Shown: piece after piece, positions 1 to 38,875 of the stretch
How the letters are laid out: each line of letters opens with the position of its first letter
How positions within the stretch are numbered: the first letter of the stretch is position 1
Source of the DNA: Xenopus tropicalis
Taxonomy: Eukaryota > Chordata > Amphibia > Anura > Pipidae
Direction: 5' to 3'
Length of the DNA: 64,000 nt
NCBI RefSeq assembly: GCF_000004195.4
Contig: NC_030684.2
Span: 107,042,429 to 107,106,428, forward strand
Translations under genes and position numbers: made by a program
Notes under the pieces: model-generated
Seen by the model: the letters and a program-made list of their open reading frames with translations, nothing else
Told to the model about the DNA's origin: nothing
Databases searched by the model: none

Positions 1-1229
1 GTAACCTGACTACTAGTATCTGTATATGAAAATATTTATAAAGATACTTAAATTGTATGTTCTTCCTTAGAAAATCAGAAAGCATTCTTCTGTAACAAAC
101 ATAAGAGGCAGACTTCCCAAACCAGCTCTAGTAATAATGCAGTTCCTGTAGAGTAAGTGCTTCAAAATGAGTCACTTTTTAGGTGTGTGCACATATACAT
201 TTCTTTAGCACATTAAAACTAGGTATATATACTATATAACACTTAAGACATACCAACACGGTAGAGACACAGGGTTTCATATTTATGTGCCCTAAATCAA
301 TTTTGCTTTGCCCTGCAGATACTTGCAATAACTCTGCCATCATTGTTCAGACAGGAACAAATCATTTCAAGCACCAATTCCTTAATCCTAGATAATTTTT
401 AGAGTCCCCTGGGCAGGGTTATGGCTAAATGTAATTTTCATACTGAATAATTATGATAGGGATGTGTAAAAGATGGAATTGAAAAATGATTTGCTAAGAA
501 AAATTAAGCCTACTTTACTCCTCACAGTATTTTTTTAAATATGCAAAAAGACACCCACTGAGTGTGATGTTAGAGAATTCATGTCAGATGCCTTTTCGGA
601 TTAATGCAGGGGCAGCACTGCCCAACTTGAGCCTAATGTTATAGCCAGCAACCTACTCAAGTGCCACATAGACTGTTTTCAGGCCACTGAACACACCTAA
701 TTATTAAATGCAACACAGACTCTTCCTTGGCCAGATATTCTCACCTGCTTATCTGTCTTTACCCCTAGATTCAGTCCCTACAAACAGTATTTTGTGAAAC
801 TGTTTTATATAATTGCTCCTTTGCCTTTTGCTGCACCTCAGGCTGGTTCTTCTGTTAGCAGAAAACTGCATCGACTCAGGGAACTCTTCAGCAAGAACCA
901 CTGGGTGGCCTTCTTTTTGCTTCCTTTTTCTTCATGTGGGCGCCCATGCGCAACAGAGTGAAAAACCAAATTTTTACAAAAGTGTGTTTTTTCACCAAAC
1001 TACTATTATAAAGATACAAGAGACACTTTAGCATCTTTTCTACGTCATAACCTCCATGCAAATATCCCATAGATGTGTAACCCCTTCTTGGCTGTAACCA
1101 AGCCAACAGCACGGCTAGTGTAGGTTTAGAGCATGGGGCACATGCAACTCAATCCTTCAGGATGGGCCTTCACTAAGTGGAAGTGACCAAACGGAGCTAT
1201 GGTGTAGTGCAACTACAACTCACTGTAGC
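1..1229. other. upstream intergenic DNA, nothing recognised
   Basis: AT-rich DNA without a convincing exon. The short open frames around 0.8-1.1 kb overlap on both strands, show no recognisable domain and lie in low-complexity or repeat-like sequence. I see no gene here. Confidence 0.5.
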
Positions 1230-2026
1230 TGTTTGCAGTGCAAAGTAACAAATGGGCACCAGAAGGTTCATGCAGTTGAACAATAGAACTGGTTTATTGT
1301 CAGAGACAATCAATATGCAGGGTTATTGCAATATACTCACACAGAGGAGATATCAGGTAATTTCACCGAAGGTAGAAAAATATGGTGTCCACCCATATAG
1401 CCCACCTCAGCTGAGGGTAGGGAAGGTAAGGACCACCAACCAGCATGGCCTCCCTGTGGAGAGTAGCCTGGCCAAGTATCTGTATCCTCAGGGTGTCCCT
1501 TAACAGCCAAGGATCCCTCACAGCCGACTATGGATCAGGGATAGAAACTGACCTGACACCTGCATCTTAACCGTGTTCTGCTCAAAGTCAACAGTGCCTG
1601 TAGGGAAGAGTACTTCCAGCTAATCTCTACTGGTTGGAGCCAAAACTGCTCTCTCTAACTGATCTCACTATCTCGCTTTCCTAGAAAGTGCTCTTATAAA
1701 TTATCCAGATACTTACTACTCCTCATTCATGGGGTCCCTGTCATCGATTTCACTAGAGCTAGATGCAGACTCTAGGGTAGACGGCTTTACTGGGGCCCTG
1801 TTGATCCCAGGCTCAGTGGAACTTCCACCTGGGTCAGCAGATGCAGCCAAATCCAAAGACCCATCCCCCTGCTAAGTACTATATCAGAGGGCCAAGGGAG
1901 TTGTCTCCCTGTTAACCAATAAGACACATATGCAAAACTATAAACTGATACATGAGTCTTTGCCCAGTAACAGCATAGACTAGGAAGTTGTAGGGTTTAA
2001 AGCCATAGGGGCATGTTAACCCTACA
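1230..2026 (-). mobile_element. probable solo LTR of a retrotransposon
   Basis: Read on the minus strand, this block begins TGTAGGGTTAAC and ends GCACTGCAAACA, so it has the TG...CA ends of an LTR about 797 bp long. A TATA-like TTATAAGAG lies near 1,700. A polyadenylation signal AATAAA (TTTATT on +, 1,293-1,298) lies about 65 bases before the 3' end, which is the usual U3-R-U5 order. I found no flanking internal region, primer-binding site or second LTR, so it would be a solo LTR. A target duplication is not obvious (gtagc against gatgt), so the boundaries may be off by a few bases. The family (Gypsy or ERV) cannot be assigned by eye. Confidence 0.5.
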
Positions 2027-2160
2027 GATGTCATTGCTCTATGATGTTAATTTGCCAGTGTACAATTATACGGGGAAAATATGCAGGTGCAAATACGATA
2101 TATGTTTAGCACATATTTATGAAATTTTTGTGTCCCTTTAAAAGAGTGAGTGTCTTAAAG

Positions 2161-2452
2161 TAGGGGTCCCCAACCGATGGGCCGTGGACCGGTGCCGGGC
2201 CATGGACTGCCTGGAACTGGGCCGCCGGCGTTCCCCCAGGAGCACGATGCGCCGCACACCGTAAGGCAGAAATTTAAAGCATGTCGCACATAAAGGTGCG
2301 CACGAACGCACCGTAAACAAGAATGCTCGAACAATCTCACCGTGCAAATAAACGCAAGACCGCGCCTGAAATTCGCGCCCTCCCCTCCGGTCAGTGGAAA
2401 AAATTTTCTCCTTGCAACCGGTCCTTGGAGAAATAAAGGTTGGGGGCCCCTG
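2161..2452. mobile_element. hAT-type MITE, 292 bp
   Basis: The terminal inverted repeats TAGGGGTCCCCAACC and (right end reversed) CAGGGGCCCCCAACC differ at two positions. The element is flanked by a perfect 8-bp duplication TCTTAAAG (2,153-2,160 and 2,453-2,460). An 8-bp duplication with a YAGGGG...CCAACC terminus is typical of non-autonomous hAT elements. The interior is GC-rich and CpG-rich, unlike the surrounding DNA. It encodes no protein; the 126-residue reverse open frame here is an artefact of that GC-rich interior. Confidence 0.85.
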
Positions 2453-2699
2453 TCTTAAAGGCATGAAGTCAACATTTCCAGAATGAATTTTGAGGCACTG
2501 TGATACAATTACCCCCAAAAAAGCCTACATTAAGTTCACAACTTTGCAGTGTACATTAATCAAAAACAATTTTGGTGCCTTTATTATATAAATAGCAGAT
2601 AATAAATAAAGTAAATGCCATTGCTACTTTAATCAGTATCTGTGTCTATTTGCTGCACTGCCTCTCCTGACACAATGTAGCAGAATCCTGCCTTCCTAA

Positions 2700-3425
2700 A
2701 CCCCCGTCTCCTTTTCCCACAATGCCTTGGCTGTCCTGTGAGAAAAAGCACGCAAGGAATTGTGGGAATTGGAGTGGTTGCCGGAAAAGATGTCTTAATT
2801 TTTTAAGACAAAGGACAATAGTAGAGAAAGAAAAGAAATAGCCAGGCAGATACTGCTTTCAGGAACCATAACATTACAATTAAAAACAATTTAAAAAACA
2901 TATTTTCTTTAATCGCTTATTAAATCAGACATTCTTTAGAGATGTGGATGTTTTCTCTCCACAAACATAGATTTTGCGCCAATCAGAATCCCCTGCATAC
3001 ACCTGCCATTTGTGCGTGTCACAGTAGCAATAAAGTTCTGTTTAAAAAAAACAGAAAAAGATCAGCAGGTTTGAGAAAGAGAGAGGCGTGACGACAGAAT
3101 TGATAGGCGTTTACGAAAGGCTTACTCGTTTATCCAATCGGCGCTCGCATCTGTCATGATGGAAAGGTTTGCCAACCAATTGAAGGGAAGAGCGGTTACA
3201 GTAGGCGAGCTTCCTTCTCTAACTGGAAGGACCGGGGCGCCGGACGGATGGGTGCGGACTGCGAACTGAGAGCTTGAGTGATGCTGCGGGTCAGCTTCTT
3301 TCTGCTCCTCATTAATGTATGAAGCTGTTCTGAGGAAGAAGATTAGATGTTTCGACTTGGGTGTATCGTACCCACTGTGACTGAACGCCACTCCCATTAG
3401 TACACGGTAGTACCTCTGGGTTCTG
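2700..3425 (+). promoter_or_regulatory. candidate CpG-rich promoter region
   Basis: This is the only CpG-dense, non-MITE block upstream of map3k9. It carries an inverted pair of ZNF143/SBS-like sites (TTCCCACAATGCCTTGG at 2,714-2,730 and its reverse-complement-like partner at 2,752-2,775). It also has three CCAAT boxes (2,979, 3,134, 3,176) and TGACG motifs near 3,090. No clear TATA box is seen. It could drive map3k9, whose ATG lies 1.8 kb downstream, through a long or spliced leader, or it could drive an unseen gene to the left. This is inferred from composition and motifs only. Confidence 0.35.
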
Positions 3426-3479
3426 GAAGTTGTGGACAGTCTGCTTCCAGCACCAGGGCCCAGTTTCTAATGACTCAGA

Positions 3480-4660
3480 TTTTGAAAATACAAACGATCA
3501 ATTTCAAGTAACCATATGATATGCATGGTGCATTTGGATTCGGGAAACTGGCTCTGAAGCTGTTTTGGATACAAAAATATAAACTGGTTTTGCAGTTCTA
3601 GAACTGGATTATGTGGGTTTGGAGTCCTAACACTCAATTACTTGGCTCTGCAAACAAACAATGGGTTGTATGGCTCAGAGCTAACGCTGGACTACTAGGT
3701 TCCGCTGAGCTAATGCTGGACTACTAAGTTCCGCTGAGCTAACGCTGGACTACTAGGTTCCGCTGAGCTAACGCTGGACTACTAGGTTCCGCTGAGCTAA
3801 CGCTGGACTACTAGGTTCCGCTGAGCTAACGCTGGACTACTAGGTTCCGCTGAGCTAACGCTGGACTACTAGGTTCCGCTGAGCTAACGCTGGACTACTA
3901 GGTTCCGCTGAGCTAACGCTGGACTACTAGGTTCCGCTGAGCTAACGCTGGACTACTAGGTTCCGCTGAGCTAACGCTGGACTACTAGGTTCCGCTGAGC
4001 TAACGCTGGACTACTAGGTTCCGCTGAGCTAACGCTGGACTACTAGGTTCCGCTGAGCTAACGCTGGACTACTAGGTTCCGCTGAGCTAATGCTGGACTA
4101 CTAGGTTCCGCTGAGCTAATGCTGGACTACTAGGTTCCGCTGAGCTAACGCTGGACTACTAGGTTCCGCTGAGCTAACGCTGGACTACTAGGTTCCGCTG
4201 AGCTAACGCTGGACTACTAGGTTCCGCTGAACAAACGCTGGACTACTAGGTTCCCGCTGAGCTAACACTGAAAGGCAGGGTTCCGCAGACCTAACACTGA
4301 AAAGCAGGGTTCCGCAAAGCTGTCGCTAGATGACTAGGTTCTGCAGAACTTAAGCTGGGCATCTAGGTTCTGAAGAGCATACACTGGAAGTCTGAGTTTG
4401 ACAGACTTATCACACTGGATGGCTAGGTTCCATAGAGCGAACACATTGGACAGCTAGGGTACACAGAGCTAACACTGTGTTACTGGGCTCTGCTGAATGA
4501 AACTAGGCTCTGGAGAACTAGCACTATGACTAGGTCATCTATTGCAGCAGACAACAGAACAAACTGAACTGTCGATTTACACCTAGCACTGGATGATCTG
4601 GTTTGTGAGGTCCAACACTGGATTACCTGGCACTGCAAAATCAACACTGGTTTTCTGACT
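3480..4660 (+). repeat. decayed flanks of the 29-bp minisatellite
   Basis: Outside the uniform core, the words 'aacactgg', 'ctaggttc' and 'tctgcagagc' keep recurring at roughly 29-bp spacing from about 4,257 to 4,650, and more weakly from 3,480 to 3,677. This indicates a much older and longer array whose centre was recently homogenised. Confidence 0.7.
3678..4256 (+). repeat. 29-bp minisatellite, about 20 near-identical copies
   Basis: The unit is GAGCTAACGCTGGACTACTA followed by GGTTCCGCT, 29 bp. About 20 copies run without spacers. Variation is almost limited to C/T at the eighth base (taaCgct or taaTgct) and one G/A change in the second copy. The unit length is not a multiple of three, so the array cannot encode a periodic protein. 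Decayed copies continue on both sides. Confidence 0.97.
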
Positions 4661-4662
4661 TT

Positions 4663-4735
4663 TTTTATATTTTTATTATTACCATTTATTTATAAAGCGC
4701 CAACATATTCCGCAGCGCTGTACTTTGCTGCAGGT
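4663..4735. repeat. dispersed repeat fragment (ATTTATAAAGCGCC motif)
   Basis: The stretch containing ATTTATAAAGCGCCAACATA and then CCGCAGCGCTGTAC is a recurrent amphibian interspersed-repeat motif. A diverged relative is visible at about 15,266-15,316 in this window (atttatatagtact...gcagtgctgtacag). The parent element is not identified. Confidence 0.4.
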
Positions 4736-5187
4736 CACTTGGTCCTATAAACCTTAAACAGGGTCGTCTGTGTCTGCACACTTTGCACAAGGTCATCAGT
4801 ACCTGCAGAACCTGCCCTGGGTCACTTGTCTTTGAAGACCTTGCACTGGGTCACCTTCCTCCACTGAGCTTACAGTGTTTAAGTAGTGCATATGCTGAGC
4901 CAGCTGCGTTACACTGTGCCGCCTTGATCTAAACCTGATATTATTTTTGTTTTTACTTGATATTATTTCTGCCAATCCCAGCAGTGCAAAGGCACACATT
5001 TGTCTATTGAGGCTTCTCAGCCCCTATGTTATTAGGTACCTAGTAATAAAAGTCTTAAATTTTACCTCTTAAGTCTTATATGTAGAGCTAAATCTCACAG
5101 TTGCTTTCTCTGATATACTTTCACATTTATTAGTCAGTGCATGAGCACAAGGCTCTAAACCCTAATCCTCCCCTATGGATCAGTTCA

Positions 5188-32994
<27,807 letters not shown>

Positions 32995-34288
32995 AGATTG
33001 GCTTGTTCATTGCGCTAGCCTGAGACAAGATGCAGCCACAAATCTTGCACTGAATGCACTTTGAGGATGAAAGAAATCACTGGAAGGCTATATGGGATTT
33101 AGTCAGTATGCTGCTTGACCAGTTAAACACAGCTGTTTCATTCCAAGACCTAGTGAGTGACCTCTCCAAGATCCTCTAGAAACCTGCAAGAATTCACTAG
33201 CAAATCATCTTTTATATATATTTTTAACCACTTTATTGCGTTAAGGAGAAAAAAAATCCCAAATATTAGCCATTTGTCCTTCCATAATGTTTTTGTTCTA
33301 CGCGTTATCACTAACTTATTTGTATTTGCCAGTGATGCACGCAGAAGCAGCAGCAGATGTCAAGTTGATTTTCAGTGCCATTCCCTCCACTTGGCTCAAG
33401 TCTTTTCTGATATATGCAAATGGGATTGTGGTATTTTTCCTTCAGTATTTTTTCTGCATATTCCAAAACAAGTCGCTCGCACTGGTGACTGGGTTGCCTG
33501 GTCTTGGCCAATAAGGCCTGCACTGGCAGCCCTAATTTTTTTTTTCCCTCTGGCAATATTAATGCTAAACTTAGCTGTGCATTCTACACTGGACCAACCC
33601 CAAAGACAAAAGAGCATTAAAATTAGGAAAAGGATATAGCTTGGAAAAACTGGACGTGACCCTGTCTGTGCGTCTGTATTGCCACTGTCCTTATTCTTTT
33701 CACCCTCTGTCACGCTGTCGCTTGTGTTGTCTGTTATTCAGACTGAGGTTTTAGCATTTTCTCTTGAATGGCCAAGTATTTAGCGCCATGAAAATACTCT
33801 TATGTATCTGCATGGATATATTATAAATTAAGTACCAAACAACCATGTATGGCCTCTTGGCTACACCATGAGAATGATGATTGTGACCTTCTGTGCACTG
33901 CTATAATAGAAGGATATATTTAAAGGGTAAGTCTTCCAACTGCGGATCCATTATGGACAGTGCAGTGCTGCTCGCTTTCCTCATTTTCACATTATTGCTT
34001 TTAAGACATGCCAGCATGAAATCTCTCCCAGCTCCTGTGGCCTCATCTGTGTGTCTGAATGATTGTTCCTGTGCAAGAAGGTTGTCATTTGTTTGTGTGT
34101 TGCCTGACCCTCTTGGAAATCATTTTCTAATGAAGAATATTTTCCTCTTCTTTTTAAGCCTGACCTACACTTTATATTTGACCCAAATTAGTGTTATTGT
34201 GGGCAGATTTTAAAAGGGATGACTGACATCATTTTGTTTTGTGTGTAGGGCCTTCCCACAGCATCCAACATGCTGGGGTTGGCAGTTT
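32995..34288 (+). other. map3k9: map3k9 3' UTR, proximal part; end not fixed
   Basis: Directly follows the stop codon and is free of MITEs to about 34.29 kb. The open frames on both strands around 33.2-33.7 kb overlap each other and show no domain. Mammalian map3k9 has a long 3' UTR, so it may extend much further. AATAAA candidates occur at 34,450 and 34,468 (both inside a foldback), 37,845 and about 41,710. None can be chosen from sequence alone. Confidence 0.55.
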
Positions 34289-34482
34289 AATCATTTAAAT
34301 CACTATATTTTCAGGGCTACAGCAGCCTGAGCTTCTAGGCCAAGGAGAACTGGAAGTCAGGCTGCTGCCCACTTTACTTTATGTAAGTGCACAGCAGCCT
34401 ACCCTTACTAAAGTTCTCCTTAGTGGACTTGGGCTGCTGTAGCCCTCAAAATAAAGTGATTTAAATGAATAAAAGTGCAATT
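34289..34482. repeat. foldback MITE with GGGCTACAGCAGCC arms
   Basis: The left arm 'atttaaatcactatattttc' and AGGGCTACAGCAGCC pairs with GGCTGCTGTAGCCCT and 'caaaataaagtgatttaaat' at the right. The complementarity reaches into the flanking atttaaat. Probably a MITE inserted in the distal map3k9 3' UTR or just beyond it. Confidence 0.7.
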
Positions 34483-37400
34483 CCCAGAATATGCATGTCA
34501 GCATTCCTTAAAGGCTTTATCTGTTGATACATAGTACTTGACTACTAAGAACATGACTTGTTTGTTTAGTGTTTTTATTTATATGTATATTAGAGGATTA
34601 TTATCCCCATGTGGATCTGGTACTGTATGTGTCCAGTAGCCCTGTATCATTCCACCACAGTATAACAGCAGGTCAGTGTTAGACTATTCACAAGGGTCAC
34701 TGAATACTGTGGATGGTGAGTCAACACATGTTTTATGTATTGGTTTACGGTATGGTCATTTGTCCCAATAGCCAATCATCTGCCTTGAATTTCTGCTATG
34801 CAAATCTGACTTTAACCAGTATGCAGTGGGGGTGGGGGTGGGGTTGACTTTTTGTGAAACACACCCTAAAACAGACCAAACCCCAGAAGTGTCATGCCAT
34901 GTAACCAATATGTAGTGTTTACAGTGCAAGTAATGGAAGCCAAACCTTAGAATACATTTGCCAAAATCTCATCTGAGTGTTTATAACAATAGGTGTTACA
35001 GTGTCTCTACCTAGAAATGATTAGAAATGTCTTTTTTTACTTCTGACACACACTCCTTACTGTATTTCTGTACATAACTGTGCAGGAGCTATCTACCCCC
35101 CCCCCCCCCCACCACCACCCACCACCACCACAGCCTGTATTCTGTATTATATGCCTTATGTTTAGCTAAATATTTGCAGATGCCTTGTGTGCGTGTGTTT
35201 GTGCGCTCAGGGTTTGAATGTAAAAGCATCTCCTCGTGCTTCTGTGCAAACTTGTAACAGAGATTCCATGCTTTAGGATGCCCCTGTTAATTATGTGTCT
35301 CCGTTGCTTGTACCTCTCCCTACAAGCTGGCATGCCACTGTGGCACTCCTTGAATCTCTCATGGGAATGGGCTTGGATCTAGCCACACACACAAGATAAA
35401 TGGCTTTCTATGAACATTTTAAAGGAGAACCTACAGCTTAGACAGGTGCTAACCTTCTTGTTGACAATTTGTAGGCACTACTTTAAATATAAATTCTCAC
35501 CAGTGGCCAGTAATACATTACCATTTTAGGTGTCTAGTATTAAATGAATTATATTGTACCCCAGCTATTAAGGATATTCTTTTGAATAGAATTCTGTAAT
35601 GTAACAAACCGAGGTGGGCTGAACTGCAAACCATTTGAGATAGAGGTGGGTTTTATAGGGTTAAACCAAAAGCCAGCTCTTGTGTCATAGAATTGGACCT
35701 TGCAATTCTATTTTTTCTAGTAGAAGTAATGTTGCACAAGTAATGGCTGCTCAGTTGGACATGATACAAAGTCTATGTAGTGCCTGTATGTAGGGACAGG
35801 TGAGCTACGATACTTATCCACAAGCAACATTGGACTGACTTTTGAGATATTAAACCAATCGTCCTACACTCACAGACAAATTAGCACACATATAGTTGGT
35901 TACTGATGTATGGCCTAATACAGCTGACTGGCTCCTGAATCTGATTGATCAATTTATCTGGATGGCATGTAGTTCAGGGTTGGTGGATCATCCCATACAT
36001 GTTCCTGTAGGGGTCAGTGGTGTTTGCGTGTGCCCATCTTAAATTTATTTTTGATAAATAGTCTTTTACCTCTGTTTATATTGCACTGAACACATTCCAC
36101 TTCATTGTGCATTTAGCAGCAACCTTTGTGGTCAGGCCATTATATCAAGGAGTATGACATGCTTGCAGGATCTCACCGTTTACTACTGATAATGGAAAAT
36201 AACTGGAATATAAACGTACCAAGGGCAGCAATTCTCCAACAGAATAGATTGGGGGTGAAGTCTAAAGTGTACAGATTTTTTAGCTGGAATGTTGAGGGTG
36301 TGATACCAGCTTTCATGCGGAAATGCTTTACCATCTTCCAACTCTGTTGTACACTGACAGGACCTGTGTCTAGGGGATAGTGTAACCTTGGATATTATAC
36401 TCCCCTATAGCAAAATGCTATTAGATAGCATTACAGAGGGTTCATTGAGTCATGGCAACTTCCGCAATTTCGGGGAAATCATGGCGTCGTGTATGCCATC
36501 CCACCGGTGCTTTACATACTTGCCGGTGGGATGGTATTTCGGGAAGACTAGTCGCCCACGACAAGGGAGATTTGTCCTTATAAGGCCGTGACACAAATCC
36601 CCAGAGGAGATGGTTGTCATTCATCAACTGAAGTTACTTCCCTCTGTTTACATTTTGTTTCATTTAATTTGTATTCCATAGAGTGGAAACATCTATATGT
36701 ACATCCATGTATTTTGGAAAGGGCAAGGATTTGCATTATTGGCACATAGGGCATCAGCATTGCTCCAATTCGTGCATTCTTCGTCATCTATATATATTTC
36801 CTCTTTGTACTTGGTTTTATTGGTCACATTCCTCCAAGCTAAGTAGGAAGTCAGTGGTATATATATCTTTATATTCCCTTAAACCGACTGTAATGTAAGG
36901 CGTAAACTATTGCAGAATGGCAGAATGTAACGTCTGTTCTCTGGATTTGGGATCCCTAAGCAGAGAAGGAATTTCTGTGCCTACAGTGAGATACGTTGTC
37001 ACATATCAGATCGTATGGTGTACTTTTCCTTTAAGGTGATGTCTCAAGGAATGAGTTATTCAGATACAGGGTGCTATAATGATGCAGCAGCATTCACTCC
37101 AGTAAGAGGCAGCTATGTACATTCCTGAGCCTGAGCCAGCTGAGAATGAGCTATTTATTAAATGATGCATTTCTAAAGGAAGAACATTGACACTGATCTG
37201 CCCCGTGTGAGACGTTCCACCACCTTGATTGCCTCGGTTAGCTCCCTTTCATAGTTTGTATTGGTTTTGCCTGAGCATTCTGGGGCAGGAATCGTATTAC
37301 TTCTCCACTACCATTAAACTGTTCATTCTAAATCCAATGAATGTGTTTGTTTATGGCCAGTTGGATCAAAGTTTCTCAGTGTTTGGCCCGTTTCCTTGGT

Positions 37401-38180
37401 GCTATATAGAATACTTACAGCCAAAGTATGATTTCATGGAGACCGTAAGGCTGCAAAACCAAATCTAAAGCATGAGATGCAGCAGCTTTAATAGAGCGTT
37501 AGATGTGGCATAGGGTTAATAGTTTAGGGGACCAGAAATGCCACTAGGTGGCAGTTATCCAACTAAGGAAAAGATAAGCTAGTCAGTAGCCTTTAGATCT
37601 GTTGCATTGGTCTTATGCCTTTGGCCACACATGTATGGCTAGATTGCACTGACCGCTGGCAAAACAGCAGGAGCAAATTAACAGGGAGGGAACTGTGACC
37701 CCTGCCTCTTCCTGCCAGTCTGTGGTGCCTACATTTTTCATTGGGGTTACTGTCTGCCACATTTTCATCCTGGAAAAGGACTGACTGTATTTAGATCAGA
37801 TTTCTGTCTTTCAATATGGATGGCAGGAGGCCCCTCTTATAAAGAATAAAGAAACTCCAGTTCACTAGTTAGTCTCCACTACATAAAAACTCCCAAATTC
37901 TGTGACACTCAGTTATTTAAGGGCCACAATACCCACAGATTTTCCAGCAAAATTGTGCTTAGAACTGGGTAACAACCAGGTCTGGACTGGGTATCAAAAT
38001 AGGACCTGGAATTTCAAGCACACAGAGGCCCAAACAGCCCCCCATCAGCCCAATAAACAGTGACTGTCTATGGCATCTTACAGCAGCCCCTCTGGCATCT
38101 GGTTGAACCCACAGATTGCCAGTCTCATAGCCTGTAAGATAAGCCAGTGAGTTACCATTGTATAAGAAAATGCAATTTAG
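34483..38180. other. map3k9 3' UTR or intergenic DNA
   Basis: Mostly unique-looking sequence, with a C-rich CCACCACC tract at 35,095-35,130 and a MITE relic at 36,461-36,610. A dispersed repeat copy lies at about 37,976-38,120. No coding exon was recognised. Confidence 0.45.
37976..38120. repeat. dispersed repeat 'ggtctggactggg', copy 1 of 3
   Basis: Shares 'tttcaagcacacagaggcccaaacagcc' and 'gtgactgtctatggcat' with segments at 23,600-23,735 and 54,654-54,780. The class is unclear; its start resembles the 'gggtcggactggg' end of the small hAT MITE at 51,307. Confidence 0.65.
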
Positions 38181-38349
38181 AGCCATGTGTTGCCGGCCAA
38201 GTCATTATATATATACAGGAAAACATATAGCACAACCTGTTAGTTATCAAATGCCCCGGGTGCTTGCAAAAACATGTAAATAGCAAGACAGTGAGCCGCA
38301 CACACACGGACTTTGTAGAAAAACAAAAAATTTATTTAGTGAAAAATAT

Positions 38350-38385
38350 CCAACGTTTCGAGCACCAACTGTGCTCTTCCTCAGG
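38350..38385 (-). ncRNA. hammerhead-ribozyme-like motif 1
   Basis: Minus strand: CTGAGGA (fits the CUGANGA core), one A, stem II GAGCAC with loop AGTTG and GTGCTC, then GAAACGTT (fits GAAA plus a short palindromic ACGT stem III and H17 = U). All core bases are intact. Self-cleavage would need dimerisation through the ACGT stem; this is an inference. Confidence 0.6.
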
Positions 38386-38404
38386 GACAAACCAGTGGTT
38401 TGTG

Positions 38405-38440
38405 CCTGAGGAAGAGCACAGTTGGTGCTCGAAACGTTGG
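38405..38440 (+). ncRNA. hammerhead-ribozyme-like motif 2
   Basis: Plus-strand twin of motif 1: CTGAGGA, stem II GAGCAC/GTGCTC, GAAACGTT. It is the inverted partner, so a transcript through the region could also pair the two copies with each other and mask the ribozyme folds. Confidence 0.6.
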
Positions 38441-38520
38441 TCCTCGATATTTTGATATTTTTCACTAAATAAATTTTTTGTTTTTCTACAAAGTCCCTGT
38501 GTGTGCGGCTCACTGTCTTG

Positions 38521-38544
38521 CTATATATATATATATATATATAT
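38521..38544. repeat. (TA)n microsatellite
   Basis: Pure TA run at the end of the Penelope-like arm. A second TA-rich tract lies at 38,832-38,868, just before the next terminal-repeat copy. Confidence 0.9.
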
Positions 38545-38663
38545 CAATCCAAATGGTGTCTGCACTCCAAGGCTCAATATTCTGTGGGGTGCATAGCCAA
38601 AATTATGTATATATAGAAAATAATCATCTGTGGCCAGCACACCCTTCAATATATATATGATAT

Positions 38664-38697
38664 CTTGATAAAGGTCCCGGGTGAGGACCGAAACGTC
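38664..38697 (+). ncRNA. hammerhead-like motif 3, core degraded
   Basis: CTTGATAAA, stem II GGTCC, loop CGGGTGA, GGACC, then GAAACGTC. Against the CTGATGA core it shows two transitions (C3 to T and G8 to A). The five-pair stem II and GAAACGTC remain perfect. It belongs to a different subfamily from motifs 1, 2 and 4 and is probably inactive. Confidence 0.5.
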
Positions 38698-38834
38698 GAT
38701 CTAAATAAACTAAGTATCTTTTTTTTGATAAAATTTTCCTGGTGTGCATCAGCATTTTTTACATATTTACATCGTTTATCTGATTTGCACCCAGGTTGTT
38801 ATCCCTATAAGTGTGTGCCTCAGCCTTTTTCTAT

Positions 38835-38868
<34 letters not shown>

Positions 38869-38875
38869 CACACAG

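Larger units (their letters stand above)
38281..38523. repeat. Penelope-like terminal repeat, two copies head-to-head
   Basis: Left arm 38,281-38,385 and right arm 38,405-38,523 are reverse complements over about 105 bases, broken by a small insertion (tcctcgatattttga) in the right arm. Each arm contains TAGCAAGACAGTGAGCCGCA, a TTTATTTAGTGAAAAAT segment and a hammerhead-type core. The right arm runs into a (TA)n tract. A third, shorter copy lies at 38,876-38,969. Penelope-like retroelements are known to leave inverted partial terminal repeats that carry hammerhead motifs. No reverse transcriptase or GIY-YIG frame is present. Confidence 0.6.

Noticed and set aside
1252..1503. 83-residue open frame starting MGTRRFMQLNN
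   Set aside because: It lies in the R/U5-like part of the probable LTR and on the strand opposite to its transcription signals.
3678..4256. CRISPR-like appearance of the 29-bp array
   Set aside because: Units are contiguous with no spacers, and the genome is a vertebrate. It is a minisatellite. The same applies to 63,621-64,000.
5137..5187. Upstream extension of the map3k9 frame from GTG at 5,137
   Set aside because: It would need a non-AUG start, and the peptide before the Met at 5,188 has no match to MLK1. The AUG at 5,188 aligns with the mammalian start.
33157..33639. 160-residue open frame downstream of the map3k9 stop
   Set aside because: It overlaps frames on both strands, has no domain and an unusual composition, and lies in the 3' UTR.
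37201..37468. Open frames in the 36-37.5 kb region as possible extra exons
   Set aside because: No plausible splice sites or domain content, and map3k9 already ends correctly at 32,994.
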